Source: Nocardia australiensis (GTDB taxonomy: Bacteria > Actinomycetota > Actinomycetes > Mycobacteriales > Mycobacteriaceae). From it: a DNA stretch of 64,000 nt. The stretch is taken from NCBI RefSeq assembly GCF_020733705.1, contig NZ_JAJFZM010000001.1, positions 1,798,001 to 1,862,000 of the forward strand, read 5' to 3'. Below are positions 47,966 to 56,457 of this stretch, one piece after another. How positions within the stretch are numbered: the stretch's first letter is position 1; every line of letters starts with the position of its first letter. The notes beneath the pieces were generated by a model that saw only the letters and a program-made list of their open reading frames with translations, searched no databases and was not told the origin of the DNA. A program made the translations under genes and the position numbers.

Positions 47966-50900
47966 ATGGGCATCAAGGTGTCACTCGAACACCGGACCAC
48001 CTACACCTTCGACCGGCAGGTCGAGGTTCATCCGCACGTGGTGCGGCTGCGCCCAGCACCACACTCGCGGACGAGGATCGATGCCTACTCGATGCGGGTG
48101 ACACCTGTCGATCACTTCTGCAACTGGCAGCAGGACGCGTTCGGGAATTTCCTTGCCCGGCTGGTATTTCCGCAGCCGGCCAGGGAGCTTTCCATCACGG
48201 TCGGGTTGATCGCGGACCTCGAGGTGGTCAACCCGTTCGACTTCTTCATCGAGGACTGTGCGGAGCACTTCCCATTCGCCTACAGCGGTGAATTGGTGGC
48301 CGATCTCGAGCCGTACCTGCGACCGGTGGACGAAGTGGGGCCCGGATCGGGCCCCGGCGAGTTGGTCCGCGACTGGGTGCGCGCGCATACGCCAGGTGAC
48401 CGGCCGCGCACCATCGATTTCCTGGTCGCGATCAATCAGGCGTTGCGCCACGATGTCGGCTATCTGATCCGGATGGAACCGGGCGTGCAGTCACCCGGCC
48501 ACACCTTGCGCAGCCGGCTCGGTTCCTGTCGCGATTCGGCCTGGTTACTGGTGTCGATACTGCGAGAATTCGGGGTAGCGGCCCGGTTCGTTTCGGGTTA
48601 TCTGGTGCAGTTGGCGCAGGATGTCGCGGCTTTGGACGGTCCATCTGGGCCGGACGCCGATTTCACCGATCTGCACGCCTGGACCGAGGCGTATATTCCC
48701 GGCGCGGGCTGGGTCGGTCTCGACCCGACCTCGGGGCTGTTCGCGGGCGAAGGGCATATTCCGCTGGCGGCGACACCGCATCCGACCTCGTCGGCGCCGA
48801 TTACCGGCGCGACCGGAACCACCGGCGCCACCATGGATTTCGCCAATATCGTGCGCCGAGTGCACGAGGATCCACGAGTCACCCTGCCCTACACCGATTC
48901 TCAGTGGGACCGGATCACCACGGCCGGTGCCGTCGTCGATAGCCGGATGTCGGCCTCGGGGGTAGGGCTGACCGTCGGCGGCGAACCGACGTTCGTTTCG
49001 ATCGATGACCAGACCAGCCCCGAATGGACCACCGCCGCCGACGGCGAGCACAAGCGGGAACGCGCTCTGGACCTGGCGGAACGCATGCGAGGGATCTATG
49101 CCGCGAACGGCCTGGTGCAACACCGGCAGGGCAAGTGGTATCCCGGAGAAGCATTGCCGCGCTGGGAAATCGCGATCGCCTGGCGTGCGGATGGTGTGCC
49201 GCTGTGGACGAGGCCGGATCTCCTTATCGATCCGTGGACACCACCGGCGGACGGCGACGCCGGTAACGCGACCTCGGACTCGGCGCGTGAAATTGTCGCG
49301 CACATTGCCGCGGGACTCGGTCTGCCCGAGACACAGGTTCGGCCGGTATTCGAGGACCCGCTGGCCCGCCTGGCGGCGAAAGTGCGTGCTCCCGAGGGTG
49401 TTCCGGTCGACCCGGACGACGATCTCGGACCGGAACTGGATTCGGTGCGGGCGCGCGAGAAACTGCTGAACCGACTCGATTCGGCGGTCGCCGAACCCGC
49501 CGCGCATGTGTTGTCGCTGTATCGCAGGGAGGACGGTTCCGGCTGGGCGAGCGCGGACTGGCGGCTGCGGCGCGGTATGTCCGTGGACAACCCCGCCGGA
49601 CGAATCGTGTTGACCGAGGGCGATTCTCCAGCCGGCCTGCGCCTGCCGCTCGAGGCCATCTACTGGTATCCGCCGCGTCCACGCCCGGAACGTGACCCGA
49701 TGGCCGACGCTCCGGACGCAGCGCGGGGCGGTGAGTCGCCTGCGGTAGTCGAACCGTCGGATCGGGAGCCACCTACCGCCCTGGTCTGCGAGGTCCGTAA
49801 TGGCAGGGTGCATGTCTTCTTGCCGCCGCTGGACGAGTTCGACGACTTTCTCGATCTGATCCAGCGCGTCGAGGCGGCCGTGGCGGCGACGAACCGGCCG
49901 GTGGTGCTCGAGGGATACGGTCCGCCGGGGGATCCTCGGTCGCGCACCTTGTCGGTGACACCCGATCCGGGGGTGATCGAGGTGAATGTGCAGCCGACGG
50001 CCTCCTTCGGCGAGCAGGCCGAACTGCTATCGACCCTGTACGAACAGGCGCGTCAGGCCAGGCTGAGTACCGAATCGTTCGATGTCGACGGCACCCACGG
50101 CGGGACCGGCGGCGGCAACCACATCACCCTCGGCGGGGTGACCCCCGCGCGCTCGCCGCTGCTGCGCCGTCCGGATCTGCTGGTATCCATGCTCACCTAC
50201 TGGCAGCGGCACCCGGCCTTGTCGTATTTGTTCGCGGGCCGATTCGTCGGGCCGACCTCGCAGGCGCCACGGGTCGATGAAAGTCGTGCGGACGGGCTAT
50301 ACGAAATGGAGATCGCTTTCGCCGAGATCGCCCGATTGAGCCACGAGCCCGACGCGGGCCAGGTTGCGCCAGGCGAATCATTGAGAGCTGAATCATTAAG
50401 GCGCACAGTGGCTGTCGAATTGACAGCCGAGGCGGTCGCGGACGATAACCGCGCCGGAGAAGCCCGGCCCTGGTATGTCGACCGCGCACTACGGCACCTG
50501 CTCACCGATCTCACCGGCAACACCCACCGCGCCGAATTCTGCATAGACAAGCTCTACAGTCCCGAAACCGCCAGGGGCAGGCTGGGATTGGTTGAGCTGC
50601 GCGGCTTTGAAATGCCCCCACACTTCCAAATGGCCATGGTGCAATCGCTGCTGGTGCGCGGTCTGGTTTCCTGGTTCTGGTCACAACCGTTGCGGGCCAA
50701 GATGATTCGGCACGGTGCGAACCTGCACGGTCGGTATCTGCTGCCGCATTTCCTGATGACCGATATCGCCGAGGTCGCGGCGGACCTGCGTGCGCAGGGT
50801 ACCGATTTCGACACCGCCTGGCTGGACCCGTTCACCGAATTCCGTTTCCCGCGCATCGGCACGGTCGTGCTCGGCGGTATCGAAATCGAATTGCGCGGCG

Positions 50901-51436
50901 CCATCGAACCATGGCGCACGCTCGGCGAGCAGACCGCGGAGACCGGAACCACCCGCTACGTCGACTCGTCGGTGGAACGCCTGCAGGTGCGTGTCGTCGG
51001 CGCCGACCGGGACCGCAATGTGGTGACCTGCAATGGCATCCCGGTACCGCTGCTGGCCACCGACAAGGCTGACGTTCAGGTCGCCGGGGTGCGATATCGG
51101 GCCTGGCGGCCGCCCACCTCGATGCACCCCTCGATCACCGTCGACGCCCCGCTGGTGTTCGACCTGTTCGACGCCGAGACCGGCCTGTCCCGCGGCGGCT
51201 GTACCTATCACGTCGCGCATCCAGGCGGCATGGCCTACGACGACCCGCCGGTGAACGCGGTTGCCGCGCAATCGCGCCGAAACCGGCGATTCGAAGCGGC
51301 CGGGCACACTACAGCTCGTGTCGATCCGGGCGAGTTACGTGCGAAGATGGCCGCACAGTCCACCGACATCGGTGCGCCCGGCATCCTCGATCTGCGCCGG
51401 GCCCGGACGGTGTGGGGACTCGGCAGCGACCGGTAG
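47966..51436 (+). CDS. Large transglutaminase-like protein with DUF2126 domain
   Basis: A 1156-residue protein. The N-terminal transglutaminase unit (residues of about 1-280) starts with the SLEHRTTYTFDRQVEVHPHV strand pattern and has the catalytic triad Cys in LGSCRDSAWLL (~188), His in TDLHAWTEAY (~237) and Asp in VGLDPTSG (~253). The rest, about 300-1110, is DUF2126, with VGGEPTFVS, GGNHITLGG and RGLVSWFWSQPLRAKMIRHG. No signal peptide. It is the first gene of a three-gene operon with an ATP-grasp/alpha-E protein and a second transglutaminase. Related operons have been predicted to make or modify peptide-like tags; the product is unknown. Confidence 0.9.
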   Translation: MGIKVSLEHRTTYTFDRQVEVHPHVVRLRPAPHSRTRIDAYSMRVTPVDHFCNWQQDAFGNFLARLVFPQPARELSITVGLIADLEVVNPFDFFIEDCAEHFPFAYSGELVADLEPYLRPVDEVGPGSGPGELVRDWVRAHTPGDRPRTIDFLVAINQALRHDVGYLIRMEPGVQSPGHTLRSRLGSCRDSAWLLVSILREFGVAARFVSGYLVQLAQDVAALDGPSGPDADFTDLHAWTEAYIPGAGWVGLDPTSGLFAGEGHIPLAATPHPTSSAPITGATGTTGATMDFANIVRRVHEDPRVTLPYTDSQWDRITTAGAVVDSRMSASGVGLTVGGEPTFVSIDDQTSPEWTTAADGEHKRERALDLAERMRGIYAANGLVQHRQGKWYPGEALPRWEIAIAWRADGVPLWTRPDLLIDPWTPPADGDAGNATSDSAREIVAHIAAGLGLPETQVRPVFEDPLARLAAKVRAPEGVPVDPDDDLGPELDSVRAREKLLNRLDSAVAEPAAHVLSLYRREDGSGWASADWRLRRGMSVDNPAGRIVLTEGDSPAGLRLPLEAIYWYPPRPRPERDPMADAPDAARGGESPAVVEPSDREPPTALVCEVRNGRVHVFLPPLDEFDDFLDLIQRVEAAVAATNRPVVLEGYGPPGDPRSRTLSVTPDPGVIEVNVQPTASFGEQAELLSTLYEQARQARLSTESFDVDGTHGGTGGGNHITLGGVTPARSPLLRRPDLLVSMLTYWQRHPALSYLFAGRFVGPTSQAPRVDESRADGLYEMEIAFAEIARLSHEPDAGQVAPGESLRAESLRRTVAVELTAEAVADDNRAGEARPWYVDRALRHLLTDLTGNTHRAEFCIDKLYSPETARGRLGLVELRGFEMPPHFQMAMVQSLLVRGLVSWFWSQPLRAKMIRHGANLHGRYLLPHFLMTDIAEVAADLRAQGTDFDTAWLDPFTEFRFPRIGTVVLGGIEIELRGAIEPWRTLGEQTAETGTTRYVDSSVERLQVRVVGADRDRNVVTCNGIPVPLLATDKADVQVAGVRYRAWRPPTSMHPSITVDAPLVFDLFDAETGLSRGGCTYHVAHPGGMAYDDPPVNAVAAQSRRNRRFEAAGHTTARVDPGELRAKMAAQSTDIGAPGILDLRRARTVWGLGSDR

Positions 51437-51483
51437 GGCTCAGGCTTGCGGGCAACCTCGGCAGGGGAAGTGAGGTCGGCACG

Positions 51484-54312
51484 GTGACAACGCACGACAT
51501 GCTGCGGGACAACAGTCAGCTCGACGTGCGCGAGCAGATCGCCGAACAGTTCGCGAGATACCGTGCCGACGGTGCGCGGGCCGCGGCCTACGACGAATGT
51601 GGTCGTCCCGTTGACGGTTACTACGACGAACTGGTCGACTCCGAGGGGCAGGTCCGGCGTATGTGGTCGGAGCTCTCGGCCGACTTCGTCGAGGTCGGCG
51701 TCACCGGCCTGGGCACGCTGGACAGTCGCGTACGCAGATTGATCGATGACGACGGCATTACCTACACCGAGGTGATCAGCCCGGGGGAGACGGCGCCGCC
51801 GACCCCGTGGCGCCTCGACCCCATTCCATTGCTGATCTCCGCGGACGACTGGACCCGGCTGGAGGCCGGGCTGGTGCAGCGGTCGCGGGTGCTCGACGAG
51901 GTGCTCACCGATATCTACGGACCGCGCCGCATCATTACCTCGGGCCTGCTGCCGCCGGAATTGGTGTTCGGCAATAGCGGGTACGTGCGGGCGGCGCACG
52001 GCATCACGGTTCCCGGGCGGCATCAGCTGTTCCTGCACGCCTGCGACATCAGCCGGTGGAGCGACGGCCAGTTCCGCGCTATCGCCGACTGGGCGCAGGC
52101 ACCCTCCGGCGCGGGGTACGCGCTGGCGGATCGCCGGGCGATGTCGACGGCGATCCCGGAAGCGTTCGAGCATTCGAATCCGCGTCCGCTCACCCCGTTC
52201 GCCAGGGCGATGCGCCTGATGCTGATGGAATCGGCGCCGATGGCCGAGGACGATCCGGTGGTGGTGGTGCTCAGCCCGGGTGTGCACTCCGAAACCGCTT
52301 TCGACCAGGCGTATCTCGCTTCGATACTCGGCTTTCCCCTGGTCGAGAGCGCGGATCTGGTGGTACGTGACGGCGCGCTGTGGATGCGTTCGCTCGGCAC
52401 CCTGAAACGCGTCGACGTGGTGCTACGCCGGGTGGATGCCGAGTTCTCCGATCCGCTTGATCTGCGGCCGGATTCGCGGCTGGGTGTGGTCGGTTTGGTC
52501 GAAGTCCTGCGCCGGGGTGCGGTGACCGTGGTGAACACGCTCGGCAGCGGGCTGTTGGAGTGTCCGGCGCTTGCCGGGTTCCTGCCGAAAATTTCGCGTG
52601 CCCTGCTCGGCGAGGAATTGGTGCTCGACAGCGCGCCGTCGTATTGGGGCGGCGAGGACGCCGAGCGGTCTCATCTGATCGCGAATCTGGATCGCCTCAT
52701 CATCCGCTCCGCCGTCGACGGGACCACGCTGTTCGGGCCGGCGCTCGCCGCCGCCGAACGCCGCGAACTCGCGGCCCGAATCGAGACCAACGGCTGGCAG
52801 TGGGTTGGCCAGGACCCGGCGCAATTCTCGGTAGCGCCCGCGGTTGCGGGTTTCGGCGGACTCGCCTCCGCACCGGTTGGCATGCGGTTGTTCTCCATGG
52901 CCCGTCGCGGCGGCTACACGGCGATGACGGGCGGACTCGGACAGCTGCGCCATCGGCTGGAACCGGAACGGGTGGTGATCAAGGTTGCCGCCAAGGATAT
53001 TTGGGTGCGCGCGGCACCCACCGCCGTTACCGCCGTCGGCACCGAACCGGCACCCGAGGAACGCGTTCGCCGTGCTCCCGCGCTGGAATCGCTCAGTTCC
53101 CCGCGCGCGCTCAAGGACCTCTTCTGGATGGGTCGTTACAGCGAACGCGCCGAATCCGTTGTGCGCCTGTTGATTGCTACACATGATCGCTATCGGGACT
53201 ATCGCTACCAGCCGTGGCTGGAAGGTGCGGAGGCGGTGCCGGCGCTGATGGCCGCGCTGGCGCGAACCACCGGAACCATAGCGCCTGCCGACGTGTTGAG
53301 CGGCGGCGGTGCGCGGGGCGAGGTTGTGCTGGCGAGTGCTGGTGGCGGGTTGTCGGGCGACGCCGATGTGAATTCCACCGGCGCTGATGTGAATCCGACT
53401 GATTCCGGTGTACATCCGAATCCTTCAGCGGCAGAGCAGAATAGCTCGACCGACGCGCAACCGCGGGAGCCCGATGGAGCGGTCGGCGAGCAATCGCCGG
53501 TGGCCGGTGCGTCGCGGGCGGGGCGCGACTATCTGGTGGCATTGACCGTCGATCGTGCCCGGCCGGGTTCGCTGGCCTACGCGATCGACAGGTACGGGTC
53601 GGCTGCCCGTGCGGTGCGCGATCAGCTCTCGGCCGACACCTGGATGATCCTCGGCGCGGTCGATCGGGCGCTGGTCGAATATCGCGGCAGCGGTGGTGAT
53701 CAGGAGACCGCGCTCTCGGCAGTGCATTCGTCGTCGCTGGCCGGATTGCTCTCACTATCGGGCATCGTCGCCGAATCGCTGGTCCGCGACACCGGTTGGT
53801 ACGTCATGGATATCGGCAAACGTATCGAGCGCGGACTGGCGATTACCGCGCTGCTCGCGACCACGCTGACCGATACTTATCCGGGCGAGGCCGAGCGGGT
53901 GGTGATCGAGGCGGTGTTGCGTGCCACCGAGTCGTCGGTGAGTTACCGCCGCCGCCACCTCGATTCGGTATGGGTATCCGCGGTCGCCGGACTGCTGTTG
54001 TTCGACGAGTCCAACCCGCGCTCGCTCGCCTATCAATTGGACCGGCTCGACACCGATTTCCAAGCCATGCCCGGCGCGTCCGGAACGTCTCGGCCGCAAC
54101 GACTGCTGGCGGACGCGCGAAGAATGCTGCGCCGAGTCGGCCCGGACGACCTGGATGTCGTCGACGCCGATGGCAAGCGGACCGAACTGGCGGAACTTCT
54201 GGAGGGCGTGAACTTGCGGCTGCGTAAGCTGTCGGAATCGTTCGAGACCACGAAATTGGCGCTGCCGGTTAGCATTCAGCCGCTGTGGGGCAGCGCGCAG
54301 GTGGTCGGGTGA
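51484..54312 (+). CDS. Circularly permuted ATP-grasp type 2 protein fused to alpha-E domain
   Basis: A 942-residue fusion. Residues of about 60-500 are the circularly permuted ATP-grasp unit (DUF404/DUF407). Marks include ELVFGNSGYVRAAHGI, VVVVLSPGVHSETAFDQAYL, VESADLVVRDGALWMRSLG, KRVDVVLRRVDAEFSDPLDL, VTVVNTLGSGLLECPALAGF and the late YTAMTGGLGQLRHR. Residues of about 535-930 are the alpha-E domain (LFWMGRYSERAESVVRLLIA...DIGKRIERGLA), interrupted by a Ser/Asp/Pro-rich insert near 630-675. Often these are two separate genes. The predicted chemistry is ATP-dependent amide-bond formation. GTG 51484 follows GAGGTCGGCACG. Its stop overlaps the next start. Confidence 0.88.
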   Translation: MTTHDMLRDNSQLDVREQIAEQFARYRADGARAAAYDECGRPVDGYYDELVDSEGQVRRMWSELSADFVEVGVTGLGTLDSRVRRLIDDDGITYTEVISPGETAPPTPWRLDPIPLLISADDWTRLEAGLVQRSRVLDEVLTDIYGPRRIITSGLLPPELVFGNSGYVRAAHGITVPGRHQLFLHACDISRWSDGQFRAIADWAQAPSGAGYALADRRAMSTAIPEAFEHSNPRPLTPFARAMRLMLMESAPMAEDDPVVVVLSPGVHSETAFDQAYLASILGFPLVESADLVVRDGALWMRSLGTLKRVDVVLRRVDAEFSDPLDLRPDSRLGVVGLVEVLRRGAVTVVNTLGSGLLECPALAGFLPKISRALLGEELVLDSAPSYWGGEDAERSHLIANLDRLIIRSAVDGTTLFGPALAAAERRELAARIETNGWQWVGQDPAQFSVAPAVAGFGGLASAPVGMRLFSMARRGGYTAMTGGLGQLRHRLEPERVVIKVAAKDIWVRAAPTAVTAVGTEPAPEERVRRAPALESLSSPRALKDLFWMGRYSERAESVVRLLIATHDRYRDYRYQPWLEGAEAVPALMAALARTTGTIAPADVLSGGGARGEVVLASAGGGLSGDADVNSTGADVNPTDSGVHPNPSAAEQNSSTDAQPREPDGAVGEQSPVAGASRAGRDYLVALTVDRARPGSLAYAIDRYGSAARAVRDQLSADTWMILGAVDRALVEYRGSGGDQETALSAVHSSSLAGLLSLSGIVAESLVRDTGWYVMDIGKRIERGLAITALLATTLTDTYPGEAERVVIEAVLRATESSVSYRRRHLDSVWVSAVAGLLLFDESNPRSLAYQLDRLDTDFQAMPGASGTSRPQRLLADARRMLRRVGPDDLDVVDADGKRTELAELLEGVNLRLRKLSESFETTKLALPVSIQPLWGSAQVVG

Positions 54313-55223
54313 TCGGCCGCGATGGTTCGGCTCGCCGCTACCGCGTGGCGCATTCCACGACGTACTCCTACTCCGACCAGGTCACCAGCTCGTATGGGCG
54401 GGCCTATCTGACGCCGCGGGAATTCCCCGGGCAGCGTGTGCTTTCGCACGAGATCGTCATCGATCCGGTGCCGTCGGACCGTTCGATCGGTACCGACGTC
54501 TACGGCAACACCACCTCGTATTTCCATGTCACGGAGGAACATCGGGCATTGGTGGTCACCGGCGAATCGACGGTGGAGGTGGACGGAGCCGATTACGCCG
54601 CGTCCGGTCCGGCCGTCCAACCCTGGGAGAACGCGCGTCCCACGGCCGCGACCGGACCGCTCGCGGTGGAGTTCACGCTGGATCTGCGCCCGCCCGAGAT
54701 CACGCCCGAGGTCACCGCCTACGCGGCCGAATCGTTGACGGCCGGTCGGCCGCTGCTGGAAGCGTTGCGGGAGTTGAACACTCGCATACATGCCGACTTC
54801 ACCTACAAGTCGGGGTCTACCACGGTATCGACGAAGGTGTCCGATGTGTTCGCCGCGCGAGCGGGAGTCTGTCAGGATTTCGCGCGCATCGGCGCGGCCT
54901 GTCTGCGCTCGCACGGGCTCAGCGCTCGTTATGTATCCGGTTATCTCGCAACGGATCCGCCGCCGGGCAAAGAACGCATGGTTGGCGCCGACGCCACGCA
55001 CGCCTGGGCGGCGGTATGGGTTCCCGGCGATACCGCGAACGACAGGACCGGCAGCTGGATCGCCTTCGACCCCACCAATGACCAACTGGTGGACGAGCGA
55101 TACGTCACCGTGGCCTGGGGCCGCGACTACGCGGACGTGCCCCCGTTGCGCGGCATCATCTACACCGACGCCAGAGAAAGCTCCATTTCCGTCTCGGTCG
55201 ATGTCGCGCCGATCGAGGTGTAG
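54309..55223 (+). CDS. Transglutaminase-like cysteine peptidase family protein
   Basis: A 304-residue protein. An N-terminal beta domain (YRVAHSTTYSYSDQVTSSYG) precedes a transglutaminase core with Cys in ARAGVCQDFARIG (~188), His in DATHAWAAVWVPG (~230) and Asp in IAFDPTNDQLVDE (~254), so the triad is complete. Length is normal for the Rv2569c-like group. Its GTG start overlaps the ATP-grasp gene stop in GTGA (54309-54312), indicating translational coupling. Together the three genes probably cut and ligate peptide-type bonds in one pathway, which is inference. Confidence 0.9.
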   Translation: MIGRDGSARRYRVAHSTTYSYSDQVTSSYGRAYLTPREFPGQRVLSHEIVIDPVPSDRSIGTDVYGNTTSYFHVTEEHRALVVTGESTVEVDGADYAASGPAVQPWENARPTAATGPLAVEFTLDLRPPEITPEVTAYAAESLTAGRPLLEALRELNTRIHADFTYKSGSTTVSTKVSDVFAARAGVCQDFARIGAACLRSHGLSARYVSGYLATDPPPGKERMVGADATHAWAAVWVPGDTANDRTGSWIAFDPTNDQLVDERYVTVAWGRDYADVPPLRGIIYTDARESSISVSVDVAPIEV

Positions 55224-55233
55224 CGGACGCGCG

Positions 55234-55259
55234 GTTTCGCCTGTGTCCACGGGCGAAAC
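55234..55259 (+). terminator. Terminator candidate of the transglutaminase operon
   Basis: GTTTCGCC (55234-55241) pairs with GGCGAAAC (55252-55259) around a 10-base loop, 11 bases after the operon's last stop codon. Confidence 0.55.
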
Positions 55260-55280
55260 ACCTGGTCGTCCGCTTCTACT

Positions 55281-55308
55281 GTCCGTTCCGCGGACGGTGG
55301 ACTAATCT
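55281..55308 (+). promoter_or_regulatory. Promoter/operator of the antitoxin gene
   Basis: A -10-like TAATCT (55303-55308) precedes the antitoxin. An inverted repeat GTCCG-N5-CGGAC (55281-55295) lies just upstream of it, in the place expected for autoregulation. The -35 element is not obvious. Confidence 0.4.
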
Positions 55309-55326
55309 CTTAGCTAAGGAGGCCCC

Positions 55327-55584
55327 ATGTCTGGCAATGCAGCGGAGCAGTTCAATATCCACGAAGCCAAGACCAACCTGTCGCGAATTATCGACCGAGT
55401 CGAACACGGCGAAGAGATCGTCATCTCCCGAGCGGGTCATCCCGTCGCCAAGGTCGTGCCGCTGGTTCGCCGGGTCGACCGCACTGCCGGTGGATCGCTG
55501 CGTGGCCGATTGGTGCTGACCCCGGATTGGGACTCCGAACAGACCAATGCCGCGATCGCCGACGACTTCGGAATGACGCGGTGA
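55327..55584 (+). CDS. Phd/YefM-type antitoxin
   Basis: An 85-residue DNA-binding antitoxin. The N-terminal Phd fold is seen in FNIHEAKTNLSRIIDRVEHG, then EEIVISRAGHPVAKVVPL; the tail (LVLTPDWDSEQTNAAIADDF) is the usual VapC-binding region of VapB proteins of this group. AAGGAGG lies five bases before ATG 55327. The cognate toxin frame begins in the overlapping GTGA at 55581 but is internally deleted, so the antitoxin is left without a working partner here. Confidence 0.88.
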   Translation: MSGNAAEQFNIHEAKTNLSRIIDRVEHGEEIVISRAGHPVAKVVPLVRRVDRTAGGSLRGRLVLTPDWDSEQTNAAIADDFGMTR

Positions 55585-55710
55585 GCTTACTGCTGGACAC
55601 CCATGTGTTCGACCGCATGCTGTGTGGCACAGGCTCAGTGTGAAGGTCTCACGTTGGTCACGAGAGATCCGTACTGTCGGAAATATGATGTCGCCATTTT
55701 GGCGATCTAG
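55581..55710 (+). pseudogene. VapC-type PIN-domain toxin, internally deleted and frameshifted
   Basis: The frame starts VSLLLDTHVF, the first strand of a PIN domain with its first catalytic Asp. It then joins directly to FDRML, which normally occurs about 80 residues later. One extra base near 55621-55624 shifts the frame, and the next frame gives VAQAQCEGLTLVTRDPYCRK and YDVAILAI before TAG 55708-55710. The middle, with further acidic residues, is gone. An intact gene would encode about 125-130 residues. Confidence 0.85.
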
Positions 55711-55746
55711 GAGTTGGTTCGTTCGGAAACCTGGTGCCCGCGCTGC

Positions 55747-56457
55747 TCATGCGCGCAAGCGTTCCCGTCGAAGCTGCTCGACCTCGGGTAGTTCCAGCGG
55801 GGCCAGTTCGGAGACGCCGAGGGCGCGGGAAAGTAGCAGGTCGGCCAGTTCGGGATTGCGGGCAAGTACTGGGCCGTGCATGTAGGTGCCGAGGGCGGCG
55901 CCGTGGACGACGCCTTCCATGCCGTCGCCGACGCCATTGCCGACACCTCGGGTTACGCGAGCGAGGCCGGTGGCATCACTGCCGAGTGTTGTTCCGCCAC
56001 GATGGTTTTCGAATCCGGTCAGCGGTGCGGTGAGGCCGGGAAGCAATGGGGTGGTGGTCACCTCGCCGATAGCGCGCAGCTTTTGCGGTGTGGTGGTGAC
56101 GTCGATGAGGCCGACGCCGTCGACTCGCTCGCCCGAGGAGGTTTCATACCAGTGACCGAGCACCTGGATGGCGGCACAAATCGCAAGCACGGGTGCGCCT
56201 TTCGCGGCCGCCTGTTGCAGGCCGGGGTAGCGCTGTAGATGGCGGGTGGCCAGCCGTTGCGCCGAATCCTCCGCGCCGCCGAGAGTGTAGATGTCGAGTG
56301 AGTCGGGAACCGCGTCCGACAGCGTGATTTCGACGATCTCGGCATCATGGCCGCGCATCCGCAGCCGCTGCCGCAGCACCAGCGCGTTACCGCCATCGCC
56401 GTAAGTGCCCATGACATCGGGCAATACGAGTCCGATGCGTACCGTCGATTCGCTCAT
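55747..56457 (-). CDS. gatD: Lipid II isoglutaminyl synthase, glutaminase subunit
   Basis: A 236-residue class I glutamine amidotransferase (CobQ/CobB-like). The nucleophile is Cys94 in LAICAAIQVLG. The catalytic His is in TYMHGPVLARNPELADLL near 194. The N-terminus has RIGLVLPDVMGTYGDGGNAL. GatD releases ammonia from glutamine and passes it to MurT, which amidates D-Glu in lipid II, a step needed for normal peptidoglycan cross-linking. It matches Rv3713. The start overlaps the murT stop by 4 bp (56454-56457), so the two are co-translated in a 1:1 complex. Confidence 0.93.
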   Translation of the reverse strand: MSESTVRIGLVLPDVMGTYGDGGNALVLRQRLRMRGHDAEIVEITLSDAVPDSLDIYTLGGAEDSAQRLATRHLQRYPGLQQAAAKGAPVLAICAAIQVLGHWYETSSGERVDGVGLIDVTTTPQKLRAIGEVTTTPLLPGLTAPLTGFENHRGGTTLGSDATGLARVTRGVGNGVGDGMEGVVHGAALGTYMHGPVLARNPELADLLLSRALGVSELAPLELPEVEQLRRERLRA

